In this document: positions 13,561 through 14,640 of the stretch, piece by piece | Layout of the letters: the number at the start of each line of letters is the position of its first letter | How positions within the stretch are numbered: the stretch's first letter is position 1 | NCBI GenBank assembly: GCA_026692885.1 | Contig: JAPLNJ010000736.1 | Location: forward strand, 1-14,640 | Direction of reading: 5' to 3' | Source of the DNA: Planctomycetota bacterium | GTDB taxonomy: Bacteria > Planctomycetota > Planctomycetia > Pirellulales > Pirellulaceae | Length of the DNA stretch: 14,640 bases | Position numbers and translations under genes: made by a program | The notes under the pieces: model-generated | Databases searched by the model: none | What the model saw: only the letters and a program-made list of their open reading frames with translations | Told to the model about the DNA's origin: nothing

Positions 13561-14640
13561 AGACCCTTTCAGACGGATTTCCGCACAGCTCACAGAACGA
13601 AAGGCAGCCCGGTGCGAAACGCACCGCTGACCGCCTCGGTCCAGGCCCATGCTAACTAAACCCGTCAGCCCTTTCGTCGTCGTATTTGTGCCCCGGCACC
13701 ACCCGTAGGCACGCGAACGACCAAGCCACTGCCTTGCAGCTTGTCCGCTGGCCGCAAACGGCCACTTCTACTTGAGCCACGCTCCCCCACTACGGCGTTT
13801 GAATCACCTGGCTGACTTTTGCCAGGCACCGGTCACCACACCGGCAGCCGCAGAGGATCCCGTGTTAGTCTTGACCTTCGCTCGATCGGTCACGTCGCTA
13901 GCGGGGGTTAACCCGCGGGCCTGGTGCTGTATGTCCGCGCCTTCCGGCGCAGCATAGTTTGCGTCGGGATTCGGCAACTGCCGGAATCCACAACGATTTC
14001 AGGGGGCAGAACACAGAAGCTCCTCCCTTACCCACCAGCACAAGGTTTTCGCAGTTCGGCACCGTCTCCGATCGAACTTACTTGCAAGGGCTTTCGCCCC
14101 TCTCGTGGTTGAGCTATTCGCCGTGGGCTGTTTGAACCCAACGCCGGACCCGGTCAAGGGTCCGATTCCGCCTGTTGCCAGGCCGGAAGCTCCCCACGCA
14201 AGCCGAGGTTGTTCGAGCACGGACTTGCGTCCGACAGCCCGATCCCCCTGGACGGGATTTGCACCCGCTTTGTGTCAAGCCGGCTTCAGCAGCACACTGC
14301 CGAAGCATTTCCACGTCGCCCACCTTCACAAACACGTCTTGACGTATCGGATCGAACGTCGGGATTACTCTGGGGATTGCTTCTCACGTACAAAGTGAGC
14401 AGCAGTTTACTCAGGATTACTCCGACGAGCCTCCGTCGAGCTGGACGAGCGTCTCTCGACGCATCCAGCGCTACGGGTCAGTACGCAGCGGTTGGTGAAG
14501 ACCGCTCCCTTAGCCTGTTGGTGGCAGGTTTACCGGGTGTGCCGACCGTCTGAAAGGTGTCCGTCAGCGATGGCTCGATGCGGCCAAATCACCTGCGGTG
14601 ACTTGGCCGGAACGAGCAAGCACACGACGACCTTTAGGCA

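Larger units (their letters stand above)
13247..14625 (-). ncRNA. Large structured RNA, probably group II intron-like (5' part, no maturase)
   Basis: About 1.4 kb with no credible protein in any frame but dense in hairpins. Read on the minus strand, four stems close on GNRA tetraloops: GCCTG-GCAA-CAGGC (14170-14183), GGGC-GAAA-GCCC (14088-14099), GCGCC-GGAA-GGCGC (13937-13950) and GCGTC-GAGA-GACGC (14449-14462, within outer arms 14440-14469). On the plus strand these loops are not GNRA, which sets the direction. The proposed 5' end GTGTGC at 14625 fits the group II GUGYG rule. A 12-bp stem (14582-14608) inside GCTCG/CGAGC (14573-14617) follows immediately. Segments such as GGTGCAAATCC and CGCAAGTCC recall group II domain I. 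Further stems are 13532-13560 (11 bp, perfect), 13611-13625 and 13354-13391. No domain V, reverse transcriptase or 3' end was found, so it is truncated, degenerate, or another large RNA class. Confidence 0.5.

Noticed and set aside
14243..14275. tRNA-like T arm (GCGGGTGCAAATCCCG on the minus strand)
   Set aside because: No matching acceptor, D or anticodon arms nearby; better explained as a stem of the large RNA.
1..14640. CRISPR array
   Set aside because: No regularly spaced direct repeats seen; the repeats present are isolated palindromes.

Overview
The window is GC-rich bacterial DNA. It carries small palindromic repeats of a kind I associate with Planctomycetota (Pirellula/Rhodopirellula-like genomes). 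That assignment rests on repeat style, codon use and gene types, not on a marker gene, so it is tentative. The content is accessory: a predicted defence island followed by a decayed, mobile-element-rich zone.

Positions 1-54 look like the 3' end of a group II intron. It lies directly upstream of the C-terminal half of a DUF499 protein (121-1527); the ATPase half is not in the window. DUF499 overlaps a DUF3780 gene (1524-2177), which is followed after a 76-bp near-perfect palindrome by a DUF1156 (COG1743-type) adenine-specific DNA methylase (2356-5262). Next come a small excisionase-type HTH protein and a VapC-like PIN toxin (5337-6109), and then a single polypeptide joining a phospholipase D domain to an SNF2-type helicase (6128-8833). 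DUF499 + DUF3780 + DUF1156 + PLD-helicase is a gene set associated with anti-phage defence. It resembles DISARM in combining a methylase, a PLD domain and an SNF2 helicase, but here PLD and helicase are fused. The embedded toxin-antitoxin pair may stabilise or guard the locus.

A second three-gene cassette on the same strand (8969-11502) encodes a TIGR04255-family protein, an unrecognised 237-aa protein and a ComEC/Rec2-like metallo-beta-lactamase-fold hydrolase. Start and stop codons are close and the ribosome binding sites are good. I know of no defined role for this trio; it is the best candidate for an undescribed system here.

From 11517 to the end the minus strand dominates. An AAA+ ATPase relic (11517-12054) keeps its N-terminal domain and C-terminal lid but has lost the whole nucleotide-binding core. 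A 111-bp MITE (26-bp terminal inverted repeats, TTA target duplication) is inserted in it, and removing the MITE in silico restores the local reading frame. After a repeat-filled gap comes a 239-aa conserved-looking protein (12527-13246) with a His-Ala-His motif. Last is about 1.4 kb without genes that folds into many hairpins. At least four of these have GNRA tetraloops only when read on the minus strand, which points to a large structured RNA, probably group II intron-like, whose 5' end (GTGTG) would be at 14625. No reverse transcriptase is visible.
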